Numbered from the stretch's first letter, positions 19,306 to 30,554 are shown. The stretch is 64,000 bases of DNA from Uranotaenia lowii (GCF_029784155.1 NC_073693.1:189713127-189777126); one strand, 5' to 3'. Numbers and translations: made by a program. Notes: a model not told the origin generated them from the sequence alone.

Positions 19306-21297
19306 TGCTGCTTCAGGGTGGCCAGCGAACCGGGAAAACCGGGAAAAAACCGGGAATTGAAAATAGGACCGGGAAAACCGGGAAAAAACCGGGAATTTCA
19401 AATCAAAACCGGGAAAATTATTTATGGATTATGTTTCCTCATATAAAAAACATATTAATTCCTTAAATTTATTCATTTCATACTGACGTATAATTTTTCT
19501 CAGAAACTTAACAATCTAGAGTCGTTTATTTCAGAATAGTTATCCATTCGGAAAGGTCGGGGAAATGTCGGAATTTTATATTCATGAGGGAAAAGCCGGG
19601 TTTATACGAAAAAAAAATTGATTTTCGAACTTAGCGCATACATTTGTCGAGCAAAGAAACATCGTAGAATCAAGCAGTAAATAAACAAAAGTTTTTAAAT
19701 TAAATAAACATTTCACAACTGTGAAGTTTTTATGCATTTTATGCATTAAAGCGTTAATTAATTAAAGATTTTGTACCGTTGTGCACATTCTTTCTTTGCG
19801 AATATCTTAAAAAAATATACCTTCAAAATCTGTATTAAGAAAAAAGTGAACACAATATACAAACTTTATAAATGCTGCGATGTTAATTCATACGTTGTAA
19901 TCAGACAGTTTTCGATCGAATTCATATTTCGAAAACTTAACTTTAATCCTATTTTATAATTGGAATTATTATTCACTAGTCCAGAATTGATGATGGTCGA
20001 ATCTGCATCAGGAGCTCTTTTTTTCAGAAAAAACACGTCAAAACTTGAGAAAATTAACAAAAATCTAACAAACACATTTAAATTGTGGGAGTCGAAATAA
20101 ATGTGGGAAATCGAATAAATTTGTTGCAAAAATTGTTATGTGAATAGAACGTTTAAAGAGAGATATAAGTTCAGTAATTCATCGATGAAGACCTAACTCG
20201 GCCGAATGGTTTTCTGAAAAGCTATTTTTTACAAAGATCTTGAAGGTGGTTTTTAAATAAATTGAACAATGAGATTTTTTTGACGTGATTTTACATATTT
20301 TCAATTGAGTTTACAATACCTTTATAAAAAAAAACAAAAAAAAACAAAACTTATCATAGCAATACTTCAAATTTTCATTTGATTGTTAAAATATTAAAAA
20401 AAAAGTTCTAAAAAACAAATTTAATTTTTTGTGTTTTATGTACTAACATACCAATAATTGTCCAAAACAATCAAAACGTAAGTTCAAAAATCAAACATCG
20501 AATTGCTCAGAAACGACATAACCTCGAAGTACTCATCTTATTTGGTTTCGAACATAAAACAATAAGGCATAAAAAAATTAAATGCCACCATTTTATTCGG
20601 TAATTGATAAACGCACAGAAGCAGAAGTATAAACAAGATACTAAGTTTTATGTGAATCTTGTTTACATTTTTTGGTCTGAAAATCCAGACTTAAAATTCA
20701 GATTTTCCCTCATCTAGAACTCAGCGTATTCTATTTTTTTTAATGTGTCCAATAAAAACATGATTCAATATCCGATATGAGACGGTTCTCAAATAAAATT
20801 TTGTTCTTAGCATGAATAAGGTTCATCCAAATCTGTTTCAAGAACTTTAGAAGAAAATATCGTTATATCAATCAGTAGATTTCAAAAGTAAAATTAAGGA
20901 TTTCAACTTGAAATTTTAAAAGTATTATGTACATGGCATTTATCTCATGCAAATAATAAAAATGAAGCATTTTCCCTTATAAGCGAAGATGTATGAATAA
21001 CTGAAAAGAAGGTATCAATTTTCGGTTAAGGTTAGGACAACTACAAATATTTTCTTATCGTGTTTCCATGACTGTAATTTGAATAACCTTGGAGTTTCAA
21101 GATTAAACTAAAAAATTGGTCCTTTCACTCTTTTACGTTCAACTTGCATAAACATATATTAATTTTTGGTCAAAAACCTGATGGACATATTTATTTGCGC
21201 ATTTTGAAACAGAGGAAACCATAAAATCTCAATCGGGAAAACCGGGAAAAAACCGGGAATTTGAAAATGGAAACTCGCTGGCCACCCTGTGCTCTTA
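19306..21297. mobile_element. hAT-like non-autonomous element with CCGGGAAAA arrays
   Basis: Terminal inverted repeat CAGGGTGGCCAGCGA at 19314, inverse TCGCTGGCCACCCTG ending at 21289. Inside each end lie copies of ACCGGGAAAACCGGGAAAA (19325-19420 and 21230-21260). Flanking octamers TGCTGCTT and TGCTCTTA match at 5 of 8 positions, compatible with a decayed 8-bp hAT duplication. The 1.9-kb interior is AT-rich with no transposase, so it is non-autonomous. A truncated relative lies at 3025. Confidence 0.65.
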
Positions 21298-21475
21298 AAT
21301 GTTAGCTTATAATAATTACTTCTGACGATTAGTGAAAATAGGTTTTGGATGATATTTGAGAATAGACTAGCTTTTTCACTAGGTGGTGCGAGGAAAATAT
21401 GAAAAGGTTTTTTAATTTTTAAATTGCGTCCCAGAGATGGGTCTTGACTCAAACATTCAGTCAGCGAAACTTTTT

Positions 21476-21830
21476 TTGTAGAGAAATGAATCCAACTTAG
21501 ATGAAATTTCAGGGACTAGATAAGAGAAAATCGATGTTGAAAAACATGCGAAAAAAATTCGCCTTGTCTCCCGGTGAGACTTGAACCCACATCTTGCGCC
21601 TCTCCGGGGCCCATGTATTAACATTCTACTACAGGAGACCAACCTGGCGTATGAATATTATACTGGTTGAGTGTCGATGTCTATCGGAATGAAGGGAATA
21701 GTTCTCCCATGTGATCATAATCATTTTTCTTGGTCTATTTCATGCGAATTTTTTTCGCATGTTTTTCAACATCGATTTTCTCTTATCTAGTCCCTGAAAT
21801 TTCATCTAAGTTGGATTCATTTCTCTACAA
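21476..21830. repeat. palindromic element with a tRNA-like core
   Basis: Two 87-base arms (21476-21562 and 21744-21830) appear to be exact reverse complements over the stretch compared base by base, and enclose a 181-base loop. The loop contains, on the minus strand, a tRNA-like sequence (21567-21638). Perfect arm identity suggests recent formation or continuous conversion. Superfamily unknown; TA, or no clear, target duplication. Confidence 0.75.
21567..21638 (-). tRNA. tRNA-like sequence or pseudo-tRNA in the palindrome loop
   Basis: On the minus strand a seven-pair acceptor stem TCTCCTG/CGGGAGA can form, a D-arm-like A box TAGTAGAATGTTAATA follows, and a five-pair T arm GTGGG-TTCAAGT-CTCAC with B box GGTTCAAGTCT is clear. 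The anticodon arm is poor, so a working tRNA is unlikely; a mobile, pol-III-transcribed tRNA relic fits better. A covariance-model scan would settle it. Confidence 0.5.
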
Positions 21831-22031
21831 GGTTTTTTTAATTTTCCACCTTTTCATTGCGGTTACTCGATTTTTTTTAAGAATTCGTTTAAATATCTGA
21901 AACGATTTGGCCAGTTCAATTTAAGAATCAAGCTTGTTTAGTTGAAAAAAAGATTATCCGGAAAACATTCCAAATTCTGCATTATGAATTAAGTTTCATT
22001 TTCAATTTTAGAAAAAAAAAAATTAAGTGCA

Positions 22032-22508
22032 TAACATTAGTCAAAAGTGTTTCCCGATCTTATCCTTTTACCTAATCCACACAAATTTTTTTTTGCTAGG
22101 ATGCAGAGGTGACCTCGGTCCTAAAGCGTGAATTATTATTCTTTCAATCCCTTTTCTCTATTTTCCTTCTATCCATTCACTACTAGGACGTGGCCGGCGC
22201 CGTTATTGATGTGTAAAGAGAGAGCATCAGTTTTGTTCATTGTGAATGTGCTGTCAATCCCAGATACCATTCATTTGACCTCTGGATAAAATTGATGGCC
22301 TCGGTCAATCACGGAGTAGCAACCATTGGCGATGTGGAATCCGTTCTACTGAGCCACGCTTGCAATCATGGAATTTGAAATGCTGTTATTTTAATATCGG
22401 TAAAAAAATTTAAAGGTTGATGAACTATTAATTCAGAATATTTTTCATGTTGTGTTTCAAGTTCAATGTTTTAAGGTGGATGTGAGTAGTCAATCAAGCT
22501 AAGCTAAT
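22032..22508 (+). mobile_element. LINE 3' end or SINE-like repeat, copy A
   Basis: About 0.48 kb shared with 60829-61294 and, in part, 61358-61592. Common blocks: TAGTCAAAAGTGT, GATGCAGAGGTGACCTCGG, GGACGTGGCCGGCGCCGTTA, and a tail of AAGCTAAGCTAA. Tails of short tandem repeats are typical of RTE-type LINEs and their SINE derivatives; the family name is not certain. No coding capacity. Confidence 0.65.
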
Positions 22509-24302
22509 TATTTGAAAAAATAGGGGAATCGGGGGTGAAAAAGGTAGTTCGGTTACATATTTTACAGTTTTGCAATCAGAAAAGTATCACCTTTAAAACA
22601 ATATACAACTCAAAACGGCCAATTGTAATCTTCTTTATAGCGTAAATGTCAATAGAAGTGAGCCAAATTTACTAATACTACCAATACTAATTTTCCCTGC
22701 TCATAAATAGAAAAAAACGGACACATAAGTTTCTCCTGGTATTTCCATTTTTTCATCGGTTTGAACCACACGGTTTTGCTACAAGATTCGGACCACTTGG
22801 TTCCATTTTTATCTAGAAACACTCTCAAATACTTGAATTAATTCAAATCATTTAATAAGCAACAGTAAACAAATTTTTCCAAAACAAATGGTTTGATTGA
22901 TCGTGATTTTTGTTATATTTTCATTAGAACTTGTTGAACACCCTGTACGTTGACGACAATTTTCACGTATACAGCACGTCATACGGTTACGATACATGTT
23001 AGTGGGTATAACAAAACACATAGGATCGCGAAAAAAAACATTTGCAGCTTATTTTTAAGCTGTCTTACTAATTATAGCAACGTTCATACATTAGAATACA
23101 GGTTGGATGTCAACATGTTCGCTCGGAGATGATCAATCAAGAATCGAGAGCACATGCAAATGCTTGCCAGGACTTGATTGTGATAGTCGAAAAATCGCTT
23201 CTCCTCTACAACAGTTGTTCCGTAATAGGAAGGAACCTTCTTTGGTTCGAGGTTTTCTTTTTGTAACCGTTTCGATAGACAAGACATCAAATAAGATAAC
23301 ACAGCGTCATAAATATTGTTCACTGTAAAAATATCGTTGGTAAGCGTGCGAAGTTACAGAAAAAAAATCCGTGAACAAGCATTTTATAAGAAGAAAAAAC
23401 TTTATACTTATGTGTTTTTATGTTTATTATTTTTTTAAACTGAAAAATGCATTTCATGCACTAATTGCTCTATGGTTTATTTGTTATTATCGGCCATAGA
23501 AGGTTATTTGTATGTGAAGATGGTTAAAATTGTCGGATTATTTTGTAGAGCAAGGTCGGAGGTTGAGAGTCATGGGGAACCGTGAGTTTCATCTGAAAAG
23601 CTTAAATCTGGTCAAAAAGCTTAAATATAATAAAAAAAAAGCTTAAATCTGAAAGATGAACGTCAAACGCGTCGTGTCGAATTGGATACTCATGAATTTT
23701 TATGATTAAAATTTGAGGTTGCATGCTCGGCGGAATGAAAAACTTGAGAGAAATTTATTTGTATAGAATATGAAAAAGGTGGATAGACAGACAGGCATTA
23801 GTACGCCAGTAGATGATAGCTAGAAGGGTGTTGAAATTTTAGGCTAGAGGACATGTTGATGAAAAGCTCCGATGAATTTGAATCCCTTTGCTCATTTTAT
23901 GGAATCCCTAAAAACATTTTATGGAATATTCATCCTATTTATTTATTTCGTCAATCATTAGTAGACACATATATTGTTGATTTTGCTTAAAACAAAAATA
24001 TAAAAATAATAAGGTTTGTGAGTTCAATGACTTAAAATACTCTTTGAGTTGTTGCCGAGATGTTGTGAAGCCATTGGCTTCACAGTGTTGATTATAAGAG
24101 TTCATCAAGCTGTTGATCGGTCCAATTTTTGCGTATTCTGTGCGCTGATGATTGAAGGCAAGTATACTACGGTTTCTAAGTCGTCTAAAAATCTAATTTG
24201 GAATCTGCCGCGAAACAATATCGTTTACAATAGAAATCATTGCATACTCTCGCCGTTTTCTTAGTGTTTGAATATCGATCAACATGCATCGAGCCTCATA
24301 AA
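22509..24302 (+). other. Kcmf1 intron, nothing recognised
   Basis: 1.8 kb without a defined gene or element. AAGCTTAAAT occurs three times between 23597 and 23655, a minor local repeat. Confidence 0.4.
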
Positions 24303-26191
24303 GGGCGAACACGAAATTATTGCGACACCTAAAATGTCATGCCAATTTTCTTACAGTGTTCAGAAAAAAAAAACAAAAATTTTAGGATAGTTTTATACAT
24401 ACATTTACTCAAAAAATCCAAAGAAAAGTTAATATATGGAGCCTAGAGTGTAAAATTGAACGCATTTTTGCTTGATGCCCTCCATCAAAGTCTTTACAGT
24501 GTCATCCGGTACCAGTTTCTTAGTTTTTTTTTCCCATTTTCTTAACATATCCTTCTCGTCTTTGACTGTCTTCTGGCTCTTCCGAAGTTTCCGCTTGCTT
24601 CTCGAGGCACTCAGATTTATAGATCTCGCCATTTACTGTGCCCTTTGTTACGAAAGGCTTACTCCTAAGTCCGTAAGAGCAGATGGCCTGTCAAACGAAG
24701 CGAACTTTGACATTTTCTTCTTCTTAAATTTGTCGTCCACATCGAACTTGCTCTTGCCGGTGAAAACTTGAAACAAGTTCAGCACCACTGACTTTCTTTG
24801 TGTGTTGCACAGCTAACTATAACCCAAAACACAAACACTCAAAACCCAAATCTTGTAGCAATTTTACATTTTTACTCTTACGACACATTAAAAACATACG
24901 CTAGCTTAACATAATTTCTACTCACGGGCCCGTTTCCTACCATAACATCCAAACAATAGCAACATAATCACAGCTCGGACGGCACAGGTTTATCACAGCT
25001 TAATATCACGGAATTTCTGGCATTCTGGCAATCCTGTCTGGCTGCACTGCTCTACGGGTGCATGACAAAGACTCGGAGCACCTCCGACGTCTGCTTCCGC
25101 CTGGATCTGTTCCGGCTGGGCCATGCGACGGCTGATCGGCTCGCAAGAAAACGATCCCAGATCCCAAAAAACGGTCCTAACAAACATTGGTTCATTGTTT
25201 CTCAAAAATTTCTTCCTGCTAATTCTTCACTCATCCAGTGGGGCCTTCGGTATTGGCCAGCTGGTCCTACCTTTCGCTTTGGCCATGATCCGTCGTGGCA
25301 GGATGTTGTTGCCTCCAACTCTACCGTTGCCTGGGAGTTGGGAGGAATTAACGTCCGATTCGTGCTATCAGATTTTATTTTTTCGCTCACCTGCAATCAG
25401 CTGAAGTTCTTGACTGGTAACAGCTTTTGGATGACTGGTTGGCGCGTAACTGGAGCCAAAACGAACTTTTTGCCCCTTTCCTAGCCACGATGTTGTTTTA
25501 ATTTTGTTTATTTTCCCGTTTGGGCGTGTTTGACATTTCACACTCTTAATTTTAAACACTAAATTTTGGCTCGAACTAACCCAATCAAAATTAAACAAGC
25601 ACTAATTCTTAATTATAACGCTACAAACTCCAACCCTGAAATTTGCTTAAAATCGGCTTTTATATACGTTTCGCCGTCCGTCACACAGCAGCCATATTTT
25701 GTCAGCATCTTCTCGTGGAGCTTCCGTGCCCGAGTTTTAGCCGTCGATTGTTGCCGCTCGTCGCGATTTGGGAATTTCTGTACCTTGTATGTATGTAGTT
25801 ATCTTCTTTGCATTCTGGACGTAGCTCTGCGACATGCCGATCTTTTTATCCAAATCACGGCTTGAGACATTGGGATTTGCTTTAATCATCCGCTTCACCT
25901 TTCCCTCCGTCTTTTTGTTCTCCGGTCCCGGTCAACCGCTTCAACACTCTGGAGGCGGTTGAATGGTGAATGTTCAACATTTTTCCCAACTGCCAGGTCA
26001 GGAAATTCCAGGTGTTTGGGAGGAATTTGTTCTATCGACCTCCATTTTCGTTGAATCGAAAAACATGACTTCGAGTCAGACAGCATGTAAACAATACACA
26101 TCAATGAGAAAGTGTGCAAAATTTGGTTGATTTTCAACCAAGTAAAACATTTATGCCCTGTTGAATGTGTCTCAATAATTTCGTGTTCGCC
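24303..26191 (-). mobile_element. dead Tc1/mariner-type element
   Basis: Ends GGCGAACACGAAATTATTG (24304 onward) and the inverse CAATAATTTCGTGTTCGCC (to about 26190) are inverted repeats with one mismatch just inside them. Read on the minus strand the element contains broken pieces of a transposase (next entry). Roughly 25.6-24.8 kb does not resemble a transposase and may be a further insertion. Confidence 0.75.
24430..26060 (-). pseudogene. Tc1/mariner transposase remnant
   Basis: Minus-strand fragments in different frames resemble an IS630/Tc1/mariner transposase. The N-terminal helix-turn-helix piece (about 26000-25800) reads MLNIHHSTASRVLKRLTG and then NPNVSSRDLDKKIGMSQSYV. A middle piece (about 25790-25630) reads VQKFPNRDERQQSTAKTRA and ETYIKADFKQISG. 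The later piece (about 24760-24600) reads KKKKMSKFASFD and VTKGTVNGEIYKSECLEK. Stops, frameshifts and about 0.8 kb of unrelated DNA separate them, and the last catalytic part is not recognisable. Not functional. Confidence 0.75.
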
Positions 26192-27224
26192 ATTGGAAGG
26201 CGGTGTGATGCCCAACCTAGTTTTTTTTTTTTATTAGTTGATCACCCAGGTGGTAAATCCTTTTTACGGATTGCATTCCAAGGCACGGCGAGCCACCGCG
26301 TCCCCCCAGTTTGCTACTCTGGGTCCATGGGTGCAATTGGACGACTCATGATACTATGTACCCCTACGCCATAAAATCCACCTGGGGCCTCTGGCCATAA
26401 TTCCCATCCGGACCGGCAACGAAGGCTTTACCCATGATGGGAGACCATACTCGCGCAATGCGCTCCACGGCAAATACTCGTTTTATACGTCCTACACCAG
26501 CAATTTACGTCCACTCTTTGTCACGATTCACGACTTACGGGTTGGCAGTCCGTTCGCCGCTACTCGTGACTCGAGTCCCACACATTCGGTCTCTTGTCAC
26601 AATTTGAGCCGTCTTGACCCGTCTCTCCTCGTGACTCGAGACCCTCTAACACTCATCCTCTTGACACGATTCGAGAGTGCGCTCATTCACCTCTCCTCGT
26701 GTCTTGGGAGCCCTCAATCATAACGTCTCTTGACCCAATTCGAGACGAGAACAACTCGCCTCTCCTCGGGTCTGGAGATAACCACACATCCTTTTTCTCC
26801 ATCTCGACTCTTCGAGACTCAACCTGAGGCCCATCCACTGGGCGCCACATGTTACGGCACAAGGCCCCTCTGTCTGTCGTGAGTCAATCGTATCCGCGAA
26901 TCGGGGCCAGGAACCTCCCCGAAAGGCAGATCGATCGAAACTCGCCAAACATTTGGTCGTCCCGCATATCGGGGTCGCGACTACCCGATACACGTTACGA
27001 CCCCTCCCTCTTGCAACTGAGCACTGGTACCAGGGTGCCCAGTCACACCACGTTTTGTCACCCTCGGCACGCAGCTCGTCGCAGCTGACTGTACCAAGTG
27101 TGACGTGTAGTTCTCTTGGCCGTACATCTACAGCTGGTCAATTCTGTAGACACGTTTCCACTCTGCACCACGGGGAGGTGGAACTACGTCGCAAAGCAAC
27201 CTTGTTTATGAGGAACGTTTTGAT
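26192..27224. other. GC-rich non-coding block with a degenerate minisatellite
   Basis: This 1-kb block is markedly richer in GC than the surroundings, with no convincing coding frame. Between 26560 and 26830 a unit of about 60-69 bases based on CTCCTCGTGACTCGAGACC...CTCTTGACACGATTCGAG is repeated about four times with decay. On the minus strand TGGCGCCCAGTGGATGG at about 26850-26835 looks like a retroelement primer binding site next to CCGTAACA, so this may be the leader of an otherwise lost LTR element. Low certainty. Confidence 0.35.
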
Positions 27225-27593
27225 AGTATGCAGGTCTTTAAAGTTGTAGCGTAAGCGCTTTATAAACCCTAACATGCTATTAGCCTTATGTATAATAGTG
27301 TTATAGTGTTCAATAAAGTAAGTCTGGAGTCCAGGATAATTCCTAAATCTCTTACTTTTTTTACATCTTTATACATCGTGATTTCCTAGTGAAATTACAA
27401 TATTTGGAGATGATAGTTTTCTGTTAAATGATATTGAGTTATGTTTTTTTTTTTAATTTGATTCGAGTAAACTTTTCTTACATCAGGTGCAGAATATGTT
27501 TATTAAACTATGGAACACATTCATACCAGTAGATAATTGTTCTCGACTGGTAAAACTGTATAAACGGGAAAATATTTCGGCTTTTTCGCTTCA

Positions 27594-27835
27594 ATTTAAA
27601 AGGTGCTGCCATTCTGGATGAAAGCCGTCGGGAGTCTGCATTGCCCATACTGGAAGTTTGTCACATCATCAACACAGATGCAACAGTGAATAAGAGATCC
27701 GATGTTGACCATCTGAGCTCTACATATTCCGGGATCCTCAACACTATCAAGAAAGGAAATAGACCGAAGAAAAACATACCCAAACAGACCGGTACTGCTA
27801 CATCAACAACATCATTTGGTAGTGCAACCAGCTAG
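27594..27835 (+). pseudogene. C-terminal remnant of a Penelope-like GIY-YIG endonuclease
   Basis: About 80 codons open to TAG at 27833-27835, with no start. The sequence LPILEVCHIINTDATVNKRS followed by DVDHLSSTYSGIL resembles the end of the GIY-YIG endonuclease domain in Penelope-like retroelements. Everything upstream, including the reverse transcriptase, is missing through 5' truncation. Confidence 0.65.
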
Positions 27836-28126
27836 TGATCGGAGTGTTTGTTTGCTGAGTTTTTTTTTTTTTTTGAGATTTTCTTTCGTGTTTGGAGTTT
27901 GCTCTAGGCAGTAATTTTCATTTTATAAATATTTAAGTAAGCCTTTTCATCTAAGTTTTCATTTTAATATCTTTTAGCGTTTTTAATGGTAAAAAGTGTC
28001 CAATTATTGTATGTGAATTTAATTGTAATCGATCCTCCAGATGAAGAAACACAATTTTCTGTAAGTTTTCTACTGTTCTATGTTGTCAATTAGTTCTTTA
28101 AGAGATTGTAATGTTTGTTGTAGATT

Positions 28127-28162
28127 CCTGTGAAAAAGTTCAAATAAAGAACGAAACGTCGG
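28127..28162 (+). ncRNA. degenerate hammerhead-ribozyme-like motif
   Basis: CCTGTGAAAAAGTTC, loop AAATAAA, GAAC then GAAACGTCGG. The GTTC/GAAC stem II, the GAAAC core and the GTC cleavage triplet match the hammerheads of Penelope-like elements, but the CUGAUGA core reads CUGUGAA, which should abolish self-cleavage. Confidence 0.45.
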
Positions 28163-28513
28163 AATAAGAAGAGAAGGTGTTTTGGATCCGTGAATTGACT
28201 GAAAAAGCCGAAATATTTTCCCGTTTACACATTCATACCTTTATGGTTTTTTATTTCATAATATATGTAGCTTCATGCCGTCGGCATATTTTAAAGATTT
28301 TTAAGGATGAAGGTAATGTCGTTTACGTACAAGATAAAAAGAAGTGGTCCTAACTGTGAGCCTTGTGGAACACCTGAAGTGACTTGAATGAGATTTGACT
28401 TCTTTCCATTAAATTTTGTTATTTGTTGTCTGTTTATTCAATATGATTCAAGCCATTTCAGAAGTCTTAAATCAACGCCAATTTTTTGCAGCTTATAAAG
28501 TAGCATCGGTATA

Positions 28514-30020
28514 TACAGTGAGCGAAATAAGAATAGCACCACTATGTGTTTTGCTTGTTAAAATGTGAATCATTGAAAATTACGAAAATTTCGTTCCACA
28601 GTTTGTTCTGAGTTGCTTAACGCATAAATCAAGCATAAGTTTACTTTTTTTTGTGAAAAATGTGAAAAAAGGGTGCGAAATTTAATAAGAAAAGCACCAC
28701 TTGAGTTTTTCAACAAAATCTAGATTATTTTTAAAAATTTACTTTGTAAAAGTGAATTATAATGCTTTTACGAATTATTTGAAAAGATAACTGCATTTTA
28801 AGGAGTTTTCCAGAATTCCAAAGGTTTTCAAAGGTTTTAAAAGGGGGTTTTAAGAGGGGCTCCTCTAGCGTTAAGGAATTTGATATTTGAGCTATAAAAC
28901 TTTACCAAACTACTTACTTTCTTCATTAAAATGACATGAAAGGATGAAACAAACATTCGGGATTAATTTTGAATCAGAAAAAAATAGGTTGGAAATCAAA
29001 AACTTTGATTTCGTTCAGTAAACCACACTTTTTCCGGTTTCAAGTCGTAGATGGCAGCTCTATCTTGCAGTTAAAACCAAATTTAGTCTCAATATTGATT
29101 TTCCAGGTTTATTTAGGCCCATATCATTCTGAGGTATTTTCCCATCACAGTTTTGTGGAAGTTCACGCTGCAGAAAACTTTTCCGGATTTACAAAAGAAT
29201 CACCAGCACAAAAATGTACAACCGCCAAAATTATTGCTGATCTTAACTTCCGATTCAATTGCAAATCATACCAATAATACCAATACCAATAATAACTTTA
29301 TTCTGATAATCGGTCCAAAAAATCACTTTTAGTGACCTTGATGCAATTCTAATTTTTTTTTGGATTTAGCGATCTTAGAATTTCCAAAGCGGTACATGTA
29401 TTTATTTCTTGACCAAAATCATCCAGCACTCCCTAATTAATCCCGGATATTTTGGTTAAATGGCAAGATAGCGCTCCCATCTATGACTTAAAACTAGAGA
29501 AATATTGTTTGACTATTAAAAAACATTAGTATTTTTGAATTCCAACCTGCTTTTTGGATTCAAACTCAGCCTAGGATCTATGTTTCATCATTTTGCATCA
29601 TACTTATGAATGTTGATGAAGAAATCAAGCAGTTTGAAAAAGTTTGAAAGCTCAAATATCAAATTCCTTACCGCTAGAGGAGCATCTCTGAAAACCTTTG
29701 GAATTCTGGAGACTCCTAAAATGCAGTTATCTTTTCAAATAATTCGTAGAAGCATTATTATTCACTTTTACATAGTAAATTTTTAAAATAATCTTGTTTT
29801 TGTTAAAACACTCAAGTAGTGCTATTCTTATTTCGCACCCCTTTTTTCACATTTTTGGTTCTCAACGCCAATTGCTACGTCCAAAAAAAGTTAACTTATG
29901 CTTGATTTATCCGTTGAGCAATTCAAAACAAACTGTGGAAGAACATTTTCGTAATTTTCAATGATTCATATTTTAACAAGCAAAACACATAGTGGTGCTA
30001 TTCTTATTTCGCTCACTGTA
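28514..30020. mobile_element. 1.5-kb foldback element, TA target duplication
   Basis: Ends CAGTGAGCGAAATAAGAATA (28516) and the inverse TATTCTTATTTCGCTCACTG (to 30018) are flanked by TA on both sides. Inverted similarity continues far inward: blocks at 28790-28870 and 29660-29740 match inversely, and even 29043-29075 (gtagatggcagctctatcttgc) matches 29463-29495 inversely. The whole unit therefore folds into a hairpin of about 600-base arms. TA and CAGT ends point to Tc1/mariner-type transposition in trans. The interior has no transposase. Confidence 0.8.
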
Positions 30021-30247
30021 TATACGATCAAATGCTTTGCTCAAGTCTGTATACAATCCCTCAACGTGATTGCCATTATCCATTACATTTAGTGAATTAT
30101 CTACGAATTCAAGTAAATTTGTAGTAGTTGAGCGACCTCCGAAAAATGCATGTTTTTTTTAATTTTAAAGAAAAAATTTTCATTTACAATTGAACACTGC
30201 CTCCAAGTTTTTGATTACAAAAAACATAATTTTTTTTTGGACCGCGC

Positions 30248-30554
30248 TAAGAGCAAGTTCACTGGTGTTGGGAAAAAGTGGTAGAAATTTTGACATTTTG
30301 AAAATTTTACCATGCAAAAATGTTTTCAAGATCTTGGGGCGTTGTATTTTTCTACAACACTGTTTCTATTTCAGCCGTATGTGATAGAAATATTGCTATT
30401 TTTGCATCACAGCATGCGAAAATACAACACGTGTTGTAAAAAAACTAGAAGGCCACAGATCTTGAAAATGCTTTTGCATGGCAAAATTTTCGAAATGTGC
30501 CATAAGTATCAAAATTTCTACCACTTTTTCTAAACACTAGTGAACTTGCTCTAA
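30248..30554. mobile_element. hairpin MITE, PIF/Harbinger-like TAA duplication
   Basis: Ends GAGCAAGTTCACTRGTGTT (30251) and inverse to GTGAACTTGCTC (30551), with TAA on both sides (30248-30250, 30552-30554). The arms continue inward (agtggtagaaattttga; catgcaaaa...agatct) to a centre near 30400. A three-base TAA duplication and small size fit a Harbinger-type MITE. Confidence 0.7.

Larger units (their letters stand above)
27515..28239 (+). mobile_element. 5'-truncated Penelope-like element, 13-bp target duplication
   Basis: Perfect duplication ACACATTCATACC at 27515-27527 and 28227-28239. The insert (27528-28226) holds the end of a GIY-YIG/RT protein (27594-27835), a 3' UTR, and a hammerhead-like motif near 28127-28162. 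A perfect 26-bp inverted repeat beginning AAACGGGAAAATATTTCGG lies at 27562-27587, with its complement at 28201-28226 touching the duplication. Confidence 0.8.
27225..30130 (-). pseudogene. antisense LINE reverse-transcriptase fossil, split by two insertions
   Basis: On the minus strand a jockey/CR1-type RT can be followed in pieces. From 30130 to 30021: FFGGRSTTTNLLEFVDN and GLYTDLSKAFDRI. After a foldback insertion, 28513-28240: VTSGVPQGSQLGPLLFILYV. After a Penelope-like insertion, 27514-27225: VRDLGIILDSRLTLLN-like thumb sequence. The FADD-containing part is not seen. Several stops are present. The fossil gives the order of events: the LINE came first, then the two elements landed in it. 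Confidence 0.75.

Noticed and set aside
21457..21642. 61-codon minus-strand frame
   Set aside because: It runs through the tRNA-like loop and palindrome arm and is not coding.
25062..25598. Overlapping frames on both strands
   Set aside because: They are interrupted, match nothing I recognise and sit inside a dead mariner element.
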